Shown: positions 15,954 to 25,122 of the stretch, piece after piece
Numbering within the stretch: the stretch's first letter is position 1
Layout: each line of letters opens with the position of its first letter
Origin: Planctomycetota bacterium
Lineage (GTDB): Bacteria > Planctomycetota > Planctomycetia > Pirellulales > Pirellulaceae
Assembly (NCBI GenBank): GCA_017303505.1
Contig: JAFLCP010000054.1
Coordinates: 1 to 46,056, forward strand
Direction of reading: 5' to 3'
DNA: 46,056 bases
Position numbers and translations under genes: made by a program
Notes under the pieces: model-generated
Databases searched by the model: none
The model's input: only the letters and a program-made list of their open reading frames with translations
What the model was told of the DNA's origin: nothing

Positions 15954-17548
15954 TGGGCACCTCCTGTCGCAGCGCTAGTGGTGGCCTTGTTTTCGGTCAC
16001 TTGGTCACTAGTTTGCTTACTGTTTTGCTCACCCGTCTTGTCGCTGGCTGGTTTTACCTCAACCGCTTTGGGATCGAGATAACTGTAGGGATCATCTTTG
16101 GCGATCTGAAACAACGCGCGAGTTTCAAATTGCCAGGGGTATTCCTCGCCACTACCCTGTTCGCTGACTCGTTTGCTGGTTACCGTGAAGTGGGCATTGC
16201 GCAAGCTTTTTTCGAGTTCGGCGACACGTTCTGGATCGCTTACTTGGACTGACAAATCGATGACGCCATTTCCATCTTGAGCCGAGGCGGTGAGGCGACG
16301 AATGGTGGCGAATTGACCAGGTGGCAGATTGCTGGATAACGTTTGCAATTCATCGAGCCAATAGACTTGGTCCTTTTGCCATTGCTCGACCCAACGGGCC
16401 TCGTCTGCCTTTTCTTCTAACTTGTTGGCCATTTTCGAGCGTTCTGCATAGGTCGCTTGTTTGTCTGCAACCTCTTTTTCGAGCTCTTCGACATCGCTCC
16501 GCAACACATAACCGACGGCAAACAATGCCATCGCGGCCACACCACCCACCAGTCCCCTGCTGCGCCATGGATTTGGTGGAACGGCTGGTCGCTTGGGGGC
16601 AAGTAAGTTGATCGCGAGACGGTTGTCGAAATAATCGGTCAAAACTCCAATTAAAGAAGCTTCGCAATTGGTTCGGGATGATGTCTCATCGCGTTCCCAA
16701 TTTTTGAGCGGCTCGACTCGTTGTATTGGTCCAATCCGGCGCTCGCTCAATGCATCGAGCAACGATTGAAAATCGCTGATAGCATCAACCAAAAACAGTT
16801 CGGGCGATTCGTTTCCAGGTTCAGCGGCAGCCAGCGCTATGCTACGTTGTAACTCTAAGCCGAGTTGTTCTGCCAAGACACCAGGATCATCGGCCGTAAT
16901 GCGGAGCGTTCGCAAGAACATCGGGCTCGCATTGCGACATACCACAAGCTCAACTTCGCCGGAGTAGACGCTCATCACTACGGATAAAGCGTTATGCAAG
17001 ATTTCTTGTTTGCGCAAAATGCTGACCGAAGCCATCAATCTCGGCGCGATGGCAACTAGCGAAAACTTGGCTTGTTTCGCGCGACTTTGCCATTGGGCGA
17101 GTTGCTTTTCGGAGAGTGAAAACGCGATGGCTTCTGTGGGGCGATTCCCTTCGCGACGTGAAATCAAGTAATCGGCGATAGGAGCACCGTCCGCATCACC
17201 TACCTGTTGCTCGACTTCTGCCAATACCAAGGCGGGTAGTTCTGTTTCCTCCGCGACCGGCAGTGGAATTGTGGTAAGTTCTAGTTCTGTACGTGATAGA
17301 GTCAATACAAGCTGCTGGCAAGCAATCTTTTGTTCTTTGAAGTGATCCGCCAATTGTTGCAGCGGCTCAGCGGATGTATCGCGCGCTAGATCGCCAGCTG
17401 CAACATATCGCAAAACATTGCCACGCTTTTGCGCTACAATGAAGTTGATTTCGCTGCGGCCAATGTGCACCGCTGCAACCGTTTTGTTCGACGCGCGTGC
17501 TGTGGGGAGGCGAAGTTTTAGATCGGGAATGGCAAATTTTATATTCAT
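15950..17548 (-). CDS. gspL: GspL-like PilM-PilN fusion protein
   Basis: Cytoplasmic-to-periplasmic adaptor linking the secretion ATPase to the membrane platform. Residues 20-300 have the actin-like (PilM/GspL cytoplasmic) pattern, starting AAVHIGRSEINFIVAQ. Next comes INLLAPKRP (313-321), the usual start of PilN, then one membrane helix (332-349), a coiled coil (350-390) and a periplasmic ferredoxin-like domain (about 400-480). The tail from 495 is Lys/Thr/Ser/Ala-rich and probably disordered. At 532 residues it is longer than most GspL proteins (about 400). It starts six bases after gspK and overlaps the next gene by ATGA. Confidence 0.8.
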   Translation of the reverse strand: MNIKFAIPDLKLRLPTARASNKTVAAVHIGRSEINFIVAQKRGNVLRYVAAGDLARDTSAEPLQQLADHFKEQKIACQQLVLTLSRTELELTTIPLPVAEETELPALVLAEVEQQVGDADGAPIADYLISRREGNRPTEAIAFSLSEKQLAQWQSRAKQAKFSLVAIAPRLMASVSILRKQEILHNALSVVMSVYSGEVELVVCRNASPMFLRTLRITADDPGVLAEQLGLELQRSIALAAAEPGNESPELFLVDAISDFQSLLDALSERRIGPIQRVEPLKNWERDETSSRTNCEASLIGVLTDYFDNRLAINLLAPKRPAVPPNPWRSRGLVGGVAAMALFAVGYVLRSDVEELEKEVADKQATYAERSKMANKLEEKADEARWVEQWQKDQVYWLDELQTLSSNLPPGQFATIRRLTASAQDGNGVIDLSVQVSDPERVAELEKSLRNAHFTVTSKRVSEQGSGEEYPWQFETRALFQIAKDDPYSYLDPKAVEVKPASDKTGEQNSKQTSDQVTENKATTSAATGGAQ

Positions 17549-17554
17549 AGATTT

Positions 17555-19030
17555 CTAAAATCGTCCCCAGTTTTGCCAATGTTGGAAATGTCGAACACGA
17601 GTGGGAGTCACTCGTCCATCAATCACGGCTGAGGCACGGAAGGTAGGGCTAAGGTCATCGCGATAACCAATCACTTGGACCTGGTAGACATCGCTACGGG
17701 CAGCCAAGTACGGATAAAGTTGTTTGAGTGTTTGTAGGTTACATACACTTTGAGTGAACAACCAACCGATGTGATAGGCTTCGCTGGTGGGCGAGGTGGA
17801 CTGGGTCTGACGCACTTGAATGATTCGCTGTGCAATCGCGGAGCTCACGCCGGGAATTCCCATCAGGACTTCCACAGGCGCGGAGTTCACGTCGACTACG
17901 CCAACGAGAAATTCCGTGGACGATACGGTGACGTCATCCAGTAACTTCCCAAGATAATCACTTTGCTGCGCCATTTCACTCAAAAAGGGACTAACAATCA
18001 GTTGTGGCGGCCCCGATTGTGAGGGTATCCGCACGACAGTGTCCAGCAGGTCGAGGGGAGTACGGAAAGTGCTTTTGGCCGGAAGCTGAAAATCGGGGGC
18101 TGGTATGGCCTCAGCGGCTCCGGTCGAGCCCGATGTCGTTTTGGAAGCGACGCCATATTGCCGTGCCAAAACAACGTAATTTGCCCATGAATCAGGCCAA
18201 ACGGCGATGAGCTCGCTGTGCAGTTTTTGTAAATCGGGCTGATTTAAGAAAATGCGCTGCTGGCCTGTCCAACTCACATTTCGTTGACCGCTTTCCCAAG
18301 TCAGAAAATGTTCCCAAGCAGTTGGCGCCTTTGTCTCATTCGCAGATGATGAGTCCACTTCCGCCGTTGAGCCTTTTTGCGCCAACGTTCCGAGTTGTTG
18401 TTCCAAGAGATCCAGTCGATAGTTTCGATTCCAATCACCGCCGTTCCATAACCACGCGATGCGATCTGGAGCGGTGGCTTGTTTAGGTGTTTGTTGTGGC
18501 GCGCGGCAATACTCTAAAAAGATCGTTACCATCTCATCCGTTGCGCCGGGTAAGTTCAGCAAGGCACGTTTGGCACTCCCAGGTTGCAGTCGATCCCAAG
18601 CTAACAAGGTGGGGATATGCAATTTGGCGGATTCGTTCTCCATGCCATAACGGAAAGGGAGAGACGACGTTGCGCGATTCGGACCGGTGGATTCTATGGG
18701 TGGCGATAGAACTGAAAATCGCCAAGGTTCCACATCGGTCGTTTCATTTCCGCGATCTGATGCTAAGGTTCGTTCACCGAACAACGCGATGTTGTCTTCG
18801 AGGCTACCGAGCGATTGTCGCATCTGACCAGGGCGATCCAACAAGGAAGCGCATTGCTCCAGACCACTGAGGGCTGTTAGCTTGGCCTCTGTCTGTTCGA
18901 GTTGCATCTTCGCCATTCGATATTGGCTCTGCATATGATCTAGATAACCGTAAGCAGCCAATGCAACCAGTACAATGACCATACTGACCAAAAGCAGTGC
19001 CATCCCTTTGCGTGAAGTAGGCTGGGTCAT
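17555..19030 (-). CDS. gspK: Type II secretion minor pseudopilin GspK
   Basis: Tip pseudopilin. The start is ATG 19030, which overlaps the gspJ stop as ATGA; the frame extends further upstream, but that part lies inside gspJ. After a short basic leader ending RKG the mature protein begins MALLLVSMVIVLVALA: glycine at -1 is present and the usual Glu at +5 is replaced by Leu, as is normal for GspK. A large periplasmic domain follows. Near the C-terminus DVNSAPVEVLMGIPGVSSAI and the following helix form the helix-hairpin-helix-like T2SSK region. At 491 residues it is longer than E. coli-type GspK (about 320), with Ser/Thr-rich inserts. Confidence 0.85.
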   Translation of the reverse strand: MTQPTSRKGMALLLVSMVIVLVALAAYGYLDHMQSQYRMAKMQLEQTEAKLTALSGLEQCASLLDRPGQMRQSLGSLEDNIALFGERTLASDRGNETTDVEPWRFSVLSPPIESTGPNRATSSLPFRYGMENESAKLHIPTLLAWDRLQPGSAKRALLNLPGATDEMVTIFLEYCRAPQQTPKQATAPDRIAWLWNGGDWNRNYRLDLLEQQLGTLAQKGSTAEVDSSSANETKAPTAWEHFLTWESGQRNVSWTGQQRIFLNQPDLQKLHSELIAVWPDSWANYVVLARQYGVASKTTSGSTGAAEAIPAPDFQLPAKSTFRTPLDLLDTVVRIPSQSGPPQLIVSPFLSEMAQQSDYLGKLLDDVTVSSTEFLVGVVDVNSAPVEVLMGIPGVSSAIAQRIIQVRQTQSTSPTSEAYHIGWLFTQSVCNLQTLKQLYPYLAARSDVYQVQVIGYRDDLSPTFRASAVIDGRVTPTRVRHFQHWQNWGRF

Positions 19031-20055
19031 TCCACAGACTCCTCCGGAAAGGTTGGTTGGTTCGATGGGCTGGTCCCAAAGGTCTCGTTCTCGTCCATCA
19101 TTGTCGATGAACTCGATGAAGGAGAAACTTGTACCCAAGGTAAGCGAACGACGATTCGGATTTGACGAGGCTCTTGAAGCATCGCTTCGGATACATCGTC
19201 GTCGAGTTCGACTACCGGGACCTCTACTTCGTCCAATGGATCGGGTAGATCTGCAGAGGTAGCTGCGGAAGGCGTAGTCGATTCAGATCCTTCCGACAGC
19301 GTGGAAGCGGCGGCGTCGAGATCGTAAGAGAGTTCGATTGCAGCGGGCAATGAAGTAGAAGCTGATGCGGTCCAGGTTGTTTTCCAGGTTGAGCCATCGT
19401 GATAACGAAAACGCGGTCGGTAGAGCGGGCCAAGTTGCGATTGATTGAGTGATGCCGCAGTTTGCCCTATTTGATCGATACGATCTGATTGCCGATAAAG
19501 ATCGTTGACGGTTAGAGTTGGTTCCGCAACCTCGACATCTGTCGTTGATGTCGCATTGGATTCACGCGGCGCCAGTGGTGCTTGACTGGTGATGGTGCGA
19601 GTCAACGATCCACCATTTTGCAATTGGTAATTTGCAACCACGTTGTACAAGCCGAGGCGCGTATAGCGATTCAAGGCAGCGGGGTCTTGTGTGGCCGAAT
19701 CTGGTCGATTGAGAACTAATTCCTCAAGCCAAGGAAGCGGATCGATCGAAGGTGCGTAAGTGATCGAGAACCCAGTGGAGGTCCCTTGGAAAGAAATGGG
19801 AGAGGAACGCGAGCTTGAATTGGGACTTGATGTGGGTAAGGTTTCGCAAACATGCAGCAAATCCTCTTCTAACCAAAGTCTTGCGGAACGAATCGATTGC
19901 AATCGAGACGCCACTCGCCAACCCCGTTGCTCAGCATTGCGAAAGTTGTCAAGGATGGACCAAGCGAGAGCAGATAGTACGCCCAAGAGCACCAGCGCGA
20001 TCATTAATTCCAAGAGCGAGAAAGCTCGGCGACGGTTCGTGTTGCACTGGTTCAT
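19027..20055 (-). CDS. gspJ: Type II secretion minor pseudopilin GspJ
   Basis: Pseudopilin with an 11-residue basic leader (MNQCNTNRRRA) followed by FSLLELMIALVLLGVLSALA, so Glu is at +5. The residue before the cleavage point is alanine rather than the usual glycine. The 342-residue length is well above the usual 200, because of Ser/Thr-rich inserts (75-95 and about 170-185) and an acidic stretch near 270-295. Assignment to GspJ relies on order in the operon (G-H-I-J-K), large size and the RLQSIRSARLWLEEDLLHV helix. Start and stop both overlap neighbours by ATGA. Confidence 0.82.
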   Translation of the reverse strand: MNQCNTNRRRAFSLLELMIALVLLGVLSALAWSILDNFRNAEQRGWRVASRLQSIRSARLWLEEDLLHVCETLPTSSPNSSSRSSPISFQGTSTGFSITYAPSIDPLPWLEELVLNRPDSATQDPAALNRYTRLGLYNVVANYQLQNGGSLTRTITSQAPLAPRESNATSTTDVEVAEPTLTVNDLYRQSDRIDQIGQTAASLNQSQLGPLYRPRFRYHDGSTWKTTWTASASTSLPAAIELSYDLDAAASTLSEGSESTTPSAATSADLPDPLDEVEVPVVELDDDVSEAMLQEPRQIRIVVRLPWVQVSPSSSSSTMMDENETFGTSPSNQPTFPEESVE

Positions 20056-20498
20056 AGATTCCCCTTGGTATTGGACGAATCCAAGGGAACGCGAACCCAG
20101 CGGCTGAGCTTATAAATCGGTTCGCCATTTGTTGTGTTAGGACGAGAAGGTGTCGAGCGGGAAATTTCGACTTGCACCAAGCATAAGCTTTGATCTTCTA
20201 GCAGTTGAGATTCGATACGATAGCTCCAATCTGGTGCTTCTTCGATCGTGCCTGATTGTTCGGTGCCAATGGCCGAAGGAGCAGCTTGCCATTCGTCAAG
20301 AACAGACTGCGCGAAATGATGCGCGTAGGTTAACTCCTCTGCCCGCATGGCATATTTGCTTCCCATTCCGATAATCGAGAAGAGTACCATTCCGCTCCCA
20401 GCTAAGATGGCTGTAGCGATGATTACTTCCAAGAGAGATAAGCCGCGCTGGCGAATCGGTTTCTTGGCAGGAGCAGGGCGAGATAATCTATTGAACAT
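20052..20498 (-). CDS. gspI: Type II secretion minor pseudopilin GspI
   Basis: Small pseudopilin (148 residues) with a basic leader ending in RQRG, then LSLLEVIIATAILAGSGMVL with Glu at +5. The helix continues into a region with HHFAQSVLDEWQ, comparable to the ANQA/LA helix of GspI. Prepilin peptidase cleavage after Gly19 is expected. It starts 16 bases after gspH and overlaps gspJ by ATGA. In known systems GspI binds GspJ and GspK to form the pseudopilus tip. Confidence 0.83.
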   Translation of the reverse strand: MFNRLSRPAPAKKPIRQRGLSLLEVIIATAILAGSGMVLFSIIGMGSKYAMRAEELTYAHHFAQSVLDEWQAAPSAIGTEQSGTIEEAPDWSYRIESQLLEDQSLCLVQVEISRSTPSRPNTTNGEPIYKLSRWVRVPLDSSNTKGNL

Positions 20499-20514
20499 CG
20501 TATGGGCTCACCGT

Positions 20515-21285
20515 TTACTCTGCACGGAGAAAAGAAGAAGCCTCGATGCTCGAGTTGGCATCGGCGAGTTTGGTCAAGGTGATGAGCCCGGTTCCCTGTT
20601 GATACTGAAGAGCGAGACGTTTTTGTGTCGTTGTGTCTCGCAATATGATGCTGACATCTTTGGAAATTCCCGCTGGGGTAAACGGGATGTACCAATACCC
20701 CGAATTGGACGAATCAAAAGAGCTTACCTGCGGAGCTTCCGCTGCTGAATCAGCGAGATCCCTATTGGAGGAGCCAGAGGTGTCTGACAGCAGCGTGTCA
20801 GCAGAATCAACGTTGGCAGTTTCTGTGGGAAGGGACATGCTCCATACCACTTCCTCGATCACGATGTCGGGAGGTAGGGCAAAGCGATATTGAAAAGGTG
20901 GTCTCGGTTTTTTTAGCAAGACGTTGGAGTTGGTGTCAGCTGAATCGGAAGCAGTGTCGGTTGTGGGAGTAGGAAGATCCAATTGATTGGCCAAGAGCGT
21001 TTCCCAGGATCCCATCACGATGGTCGAGGATTGTTTCTCGAGTCGCAACATGGTGAGTTCAGCCCGAAGCACAGCTTGATAGCGGCATTCGTCGAAGAGT
21101 TCGCGTAGACTTGCGGCGGCTTGTGAGAGTGGCGTATCACCCAGCGGTTTACGCAGGTTAGGCCAAGCAATGGCCATAAGACCAGCGATCACTGCTAGAA
21201 CAATCAAAAGTTCTAGCAGTGAGAAACCCGTTGTTGAGAATCGTCGAGCCTCCGTGCGCGCACTACGCTCGATCTTCACTATCAC
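20515..21285 (-). CDS. gspH: Type II secretion minor pseudopilin GspH
   Basis: Pseudopilin starting at GTG 21285, 15 bases after the gspG stop. The leader of 20 residues ends STTG, followed by FSLLELLIVLAVIAGLMAIA with Glu at +5. The mature domain carries the helix QAAASLRELFDECRYQAVLR, typical of GspH. Two low-complexity inserts rich in Ser, Asp and Thr (about 108-120 and 157-190) lengthen it to 256 residues. The C-terminal part (VSIILRDTTTQKRLALQYQQ) is the usual beta strand region. Confidence 0.82.
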   Translation of the reverse strand: MIVKIERSARTEARRFSTTGFSLLELLIVLAVIAGLMAIAWPNLRKPLGDTPLSQAAASLRELFDECRYQAVLRAELTMLRLEKQSSTIVMGSWETLLANQLDLPTPTTDTASDSADTNSNVLLKKPRPPFQYRFALPPDIVIEEVVWSMSLPTETANVDSADTLLSDTSGSSNRDLADSAAEAPQVSSFDSSNSGYWYIPFTPAGISKDVSIILRDTTTQKRLALQYQQGTGLITLTKLADANSSIEASSFLRAE

Positions 21286-21300
21286 GTGATCCGCTTATGC

Positions 21301-21819
21301 CTATTCTTTAGAGCTTGATGCGGAGGATGGTGAATCGGAGGATCCAGATTGGCTGTTCGAATCACTTTCCTCTTCGCCGGCGGCAGCTTGGTTGGCAATA
21401 TCATCTTCGTTGCCCGCTTGTCGATCGGGGCCCATCGAGAAGATGCGAGGGAAATCGCTTCCATTTTCTTCGGTGTTGAATTCGTATTGGAATTCACTTC
21501 CCCAGGGATCGATAGGAAGTTTGGAGCCTTCGATGTAAGGGCCTGACCAATTGCGGGCTAGTTGCTCATCTTCGGGAGCTTTCACCAGAAGTTGCAAACC
21601 TTCTTCGGTGGTGGGATAGGTCTTCATATCCACCGCGTACATTTTCAGTGCGGAAACCAAATTGCCGACCTGCACTTGAGCGGTTCGAATGTCGGCTTTC
21701 TTTTGTGAACCAAGCAAACGGGGACCTACAAGGGCAATGAGGCCCACCAAAATGATCAACACGATCATGAGTTCCAATAAGGTCAAGCCTTGGCGGGATC
21801 GAGATGCAGCACGTTTCAT
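21301..21819 (-). CDS. gspG: Type II secretion major pseudopilin GspG
   Basis: Main subunit of the pseudopilus. An 11-residue basic leader ending in Gly is followed by LTLLELMIVLIILVGLIALV (Glu +5). The family hallmarks follow: ALKMYAVDMKTYPTTEEGLQ, then NWSGPYIEGSKLPIDPWGSE, and a calcium-loop-like segment SMGPDRQAGNEDD. After about residue 145 an extra Ser/Glu/Ala-rich tail is added. The ribosome-binding site AAGGAG seven bases before the ATG is the best in the operon, which fits a highly expressed major subunit. Confidence 0.93.
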   Translation of the reverse strand: MKRAASRSRQGLTLLELMIVLIILVGLIALVGPRLLGSQKKADIRTAQVQVGNLVSALKMYAVDMKTYPTTEEGLQLLVKAPEDEQLARNWSGPYIEGSKLPIDPWGSEFQYEFNTEENGSDFPRIFSMGPDRQAGNEDDIANQAAAGEEESDSNSQSGSSDSPSSASSSKE

Positions 21820-21878
21820 AAGAGACTCCTTTTGTTCTCAGGTAGGATTTCGGCCTCCGTGGGCCGGCTGGCTAATGG

Positions 21879-23099
21879 TTAGTTTACAGTCGAATTCAAA
21901 TCAAAAACGGGTAATAAAACACCCACAATAACAAACATGACCATGCCCCCGATGAGCACGAGCATCAGTGGTTCAATCATTCGCACCAAAACTTCGAGTC
22001 GACGTTCGATGCGTTGATCGATGCGGTCTGCAATTTTTACTAAGACCTCATCAAGTGTATTCGATTCTTCGGCGATGCGGATCATGGCCATCACCTGTGG
22101 CGGGATCAAGCCGCTAGCGGCCAGTGGCTTCGAGAGAGTGTCGCCCGAGGTAATGTTCTCAGCGGAGGCGAGCATCGCTTGTTCCAATAACTTATTGCCG
22201 GTCGATTCACTGCTGATACGTAGCGACTTCAGTAACGGTACGCCGTTGCGCAACATCGTTCCGAGGATACGGCAAGCGCGGGAGACGGCGGCATCGTGAA
22301 AGATGCTTCCCAAAACGGGAACCTTTAAGATGAACCGATCGAAAGTCATGCGACCAAAATCGGTCTTGAGCCATTTCGATATACCGAAACCAATTCCAAA
22401 GATAACAACTGGAATCAGCCATCCCCATTTCAACATGATATGGCTCATCGCGAGCAAGATAACGGTAACTAACGGGAGGCCTGCCCCGGATTGCTCCAGA
22501 CGATCGAAGAATGGTTGGAACTTGGGCACCAAAAAGGCAATCATCAAACCGGTGATAATCGTACCGACGAAACCCAGAATGAGCGGATAGGTGAGCGCAC
22601 CCAAAATCTTGGACCGCATCTCATCTTGTTTGCGCAAAAAATGGGCTGTTCGCTGCAAGGCCTCTTCGAGAAAGGCACCTTCCAAACCCGCTCGAACCAT
22701 ACTGAGCGTTAGTTCGGAAAACACATGTGGTTGAGCGGCCATGGCTTGATCGAGATTGGCACCTTCGGCCATCGCATCGTGCACACTCTTCAGCGCCACT
22801 TTTAATCCATTATTCACGGATGCGTCGGAGAGGATTTGCAGCGCTTCGAGCATCGGCACACCGTTGCTCAAGAGGTCGGCCAATTGAGTACAGGCGTCGG
22901 CAACTTGATCCTTCTTGACGCGAGGTTTGAATTCCCAGCGTTCAAGGCCCAAGCTCTTTTTGGTCGAGTCGGTTACCGTTAACGGAAATAGCGAACGCTG
23001 ACGCAACCTTTGCAGGGCTTCGATCCGCGTGGTGGCAGAGATAGTCCCTTCGGTGCGCTGTCCTTGCAGCGTCTTAGCGGTATATGCGAAGTCTGGCAT
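21879..23099 (-). CDS. gspF: Type II secretion inner-membrane platform protein GspF
   Basis: Polytopic platform protein around which the pseudopilus assembles. It has the classical duplicated T2SSF architecture: first cytoplasmic domain 65-190 (QLADLLSNGVPMLEAL), membrane helices near 170-190 and 222-242, second domain 270-375 (RILGTMLRNGVPLLKSL) and the final helix near 378-400 (MLVLIGGMVMFVIVGVLLPV). The N-terminus (MPDFAYTAKTLQGQRTEGTI) is the usual start. Length 406 matches the family. It lies 17 bases after gspE. Confidence 0.93.
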   Translation of the reverse strand: MPDFAYTAKTLQGQRTEGTISATTRIEALQRLRQRSLFPLTVTDSTKKSLGLERWEFKPRVKKDQVADACTQLADLLSNGVPMLEALQILSDASVNNGLKVALKSVHDAMAEGANLDQAMAAQPHVFSELTLSMVRAGLEGAFLEEALQRTAHFLRKQDEMRSKILGALTYPLILGFVGTIITGLMIAFLVPKFQPFFDRLEQSGAGLPLVTVILLAMSHIMLKWGWLIPVVIFGIGFGISKWLKTDFGRMTFDRFILKVPVLGSIFHDAAVSRACRILGTMLRNGVPLLKSLRISSESTGNKLLEQAMLASAENITSGDTLSKPLAASGLIPPQVMAMIRIAEESNTLDEVLVKIADRIDQRIERRLEVLVRMIEPLMLVLIGGMVMFVIVGVLLPVFDLNSTVN

Positions 23100-23116
23100 G
23101 GAGGCACCACATACGA

Positions 23117-24811
23117 TTAATCAGCCTTGCTCACTCGCAAGACTTCATCCACAGTTGTGATTCCATCCAAGACCTTCTGCCATCCATCGGCGCGAAGTGT
23201 TTGCATACCAGCTTTCATCGCAGCTTGTTTGATCACTTGCGATGATACTTTTTGTGTCGCTAATTGGCGTACTTCTTCATTAGAAACCAGCAATTCATAG
23301 ATGCCCAAACGCCCGCGATATCCGTTACCGCGACATTTTTCGCAACCTACTGGCTTGTACAAAATGAGATCGGGATCAAGACGCGAATCGAGAGGAAAAT
23401 CATCGGGCAATTCTTCGACCGACGGATGATAAGGTCGACGGCATTCTGGACAAAGCTTGCGCACCAAGCGTTGAGCCATCACACCTTCTACGGTGCTTGA
23501 TACCAAGAACGGCTCGACGCCCATATCGCACAAACGCATGAAGGCACCCGCAGCATCATTGGTGTGCAAAGTGCTGAATACCAAGTGACCCGTGAGCGAA
23601 GCTTGTGTCGCGTTTTCGGCGGTTTCCAAGTCGCGAATTTCGCCGACCAGAACCACATCAGGGTCATGACGCAGAATGGCTCGCAAGCAACTGGCAAATG
23701 TCAGGCCCACTTTGTGATGCACTTGAATCTGATTGATCCCTTCGAGTTGATACTCGATAGGATCTTCAATCGTAATGATCTTGGTATCTTCGGATTTAAT
23801 TTCGTTGAGAGCGCTGTACAACGTGGTCGTTTTACCCGAACCCGTTGGTCCTGTTACCAACACAATGCCGTGCGGCAGATTGATCAACTTTTGGAATTGT
23901 TGATACACGGTCTCGGACATGCCGATACCACGCAAAGAGAATTGCAAATTCGACTTATCCAGCACACGCATAACGACGCTTTCGCCATGCAACATCGGAA
24001 TGATCGATACGCGAATATCTATTTCGCGACCTGAGATTCGCAACTTGATACGTCCGTCTTGCGGGACTCGCTTTTCGGCAATGTTGAGCTTCGCCATGAT
24101 TTTCAAGCGGCTCACAATCGCATTGCGAAATTGATTCATCTCCGATGGCGTCGGTTGGCGTTGCAGAATACCATCGATACGGTAGCGAATCTTAAGGCCA
24201 TTCTCTTGCGCTTCGACATGAATATCGCTGGCTCGCGCTTCGATCGCTTCGCTGAGAATCTCATTCACCAAGCGAACCACAGAAGCTTGTTGGGCTTCTT
24301 CAGCATCTTCCGAGCCGTCGACGTTGATGTCTTCCAACATCTCGACATCGCCGCTCTGTAGGCGTTGAAGCGCGATCAAACCATCGACGGTTTCAGCACC
24401 CACACCCAAATACTTTTTGATCAAGCGGCGTACGGCATCGTTGGTAGCGACAACTGGTCGAACTTCAAGTTCCAGAGCCGAGGCTACGGAATCGAATGCA
24501 TTGAAGTCGAATGGATTGCTGACCGCCAATCGCAAGTATTGTTCGGTTCGCTCCAATGGAAAAACTTCGTGCCGATGGATGAGCTTGATCGGAAACCCTT
24601 CCATCGCAGTAGGGTCCACTTGCACGTCATCGGTTTCGAGATATTCCAAGCCCAAAGAGCGGGCTGTCTCGATTAATAAGTCACGTTCCCCTTCGAATTC
24701 CCATTGCTGTGCCAAAGACTGCAACGAGGTCTTGTCGCGCAAGCAATCGGCCACATTGCGCAGCTGATAGGGATCAAGCGAAGGAGTCACGGATGTGGTA
24801 TTGGTAATCAT
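23117..24811 (-). CDS. gspE: Type II secretion ATPase GspE
   Basis: Cytoplasmic hexameric ATPase powering pseudopilus assembly. N1E-like N-terminal domain (1-140), then the N2E domain (SDIHVEAQENGLKIRYRIDG, near 195-214), Walker A GPTGSGKT (321-328), Asp box (IITIEDPIEY), Walker B region DPDVVLVGEIRD (383-394), His box (STLHTND) and a tetracysteine zinc motif (Cys454, 457, 490, 493), which is typical of GspE and many PilB proteins. Length 564 is normal. It is preceded by a 362-base region with a candidate promoter and operator-like palindrome, so it may begin its own transcript. Confidence 0.94.
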   Translation of the reverse strand: MITNTTSVTPSLDPYQLRNVADCLRDKTSLQSLAQQWEFEGERDLLIETARSLGLEYLETDDVQVDPTAMEGFPIKLIHRHEVFPLERTEQYLRLAVSNPFDFNAFDSVASALELEVRPVVATNDAVRRLIKKYLGVGAETVDGLIALQRLQSGDVEMLEDINVDGSEDAEEAQQASVVRLVNEILSEAIEARASDIHVEAQENGLKIRYRIDGILQRQPTPSEMNQFRNAIVSRLKIMAKLNIAEKRVPQDGRIKLRISGREIDIRVSIIPMLHGESVVMRVLDKSNLQFSLRGIGMSETVYQQFQKLINLPHGIVLVTGPTGSGKTTTLYSALNEIKSEDTKIITIEDPIEYQLEGINQIQVHHKVGLTFASCLRAILRHDPDVVLVGEIRDLETAENATQASLTGHLVFSTLHTNDAAGAFMRLCDMGVEPFLVSSTVEGVMAQRLVRKLCPECRRPYHPSVEELPDDFPLDSRLDPDLILYKPVGCEKCRGNGYRGRLGIYELLVSNEEVRQLATQKVSSQVIKQAAMKAGMQTLRADGWQKVLDGITTVDEVLRVSKAD

Positions 24812-25067
24812 GACTTTAATGGTGAGCTCATACTGCCAAACGATAAAAGAATCGATTCATTTCGATGCTTTGAGTTTGGTCAGACCATCCATGGTTAGGG
24901 TGTAGGTGGGAGTAAAGTAGGTGGGTTGGGACTCACTTGTTAGGCATTTCGAAAGGCTTCAAGCGATTTCGATTTGCGAAACGAACGTTTTCGCGTTTGC
25001 TCTAGTTTAGGTGGGAGGGAAAGAGCAGACGTTCCAACGCTATAGCGAGGTTGGATCTTTAGGGCTC

Positions 25068-25084
25068 CTGTCCATCATGGACAG
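25068..25084. promoter_or_regulatory. Palindrome just downstream of the candidate gspE promoter
   Basis: CTGTCCAT and ATGGACAG form an 8-bp inverted repeat around one central base. On the minus strand it begins ten bases after the -10 element, where a repressor would block transcription. There is no T-tract, so a terminator is unlikely. Confidence 0.35.
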
Positions 25085-25093
25085 CGAACGATT

Positions 25094-25122
25094 TCTATAA
25101 GATCCGTTAATTACTGTGACAA
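25094..25122 (-). promoter_or_regulatory. Candidate sigma-70-type promoter for the gspE operon
   Basis: On the minus strand TTGTCA (25117-25122) and TATAGA (25094-25099) are separated by exactly 17 bases. Each element differs from consensus at one or two positions. The spacing and its location upstream of gspE make it the best promoter candidate in this region. Confidence 0.4.

Noticed and set aside
19031..19138. Longer GspK starting at 19138
   Set aside because: The extra 36 residues lie inside gspJ and precede the prepilin-like leader; the ATGA overlap at 19030 gives a normal start.
25068..25084. Palindrome as terminator of the giant gene
   Set aside because: It has no T-tract on the minus strand and lies downstream of a good promoter-like pair, so an operator is more likely.
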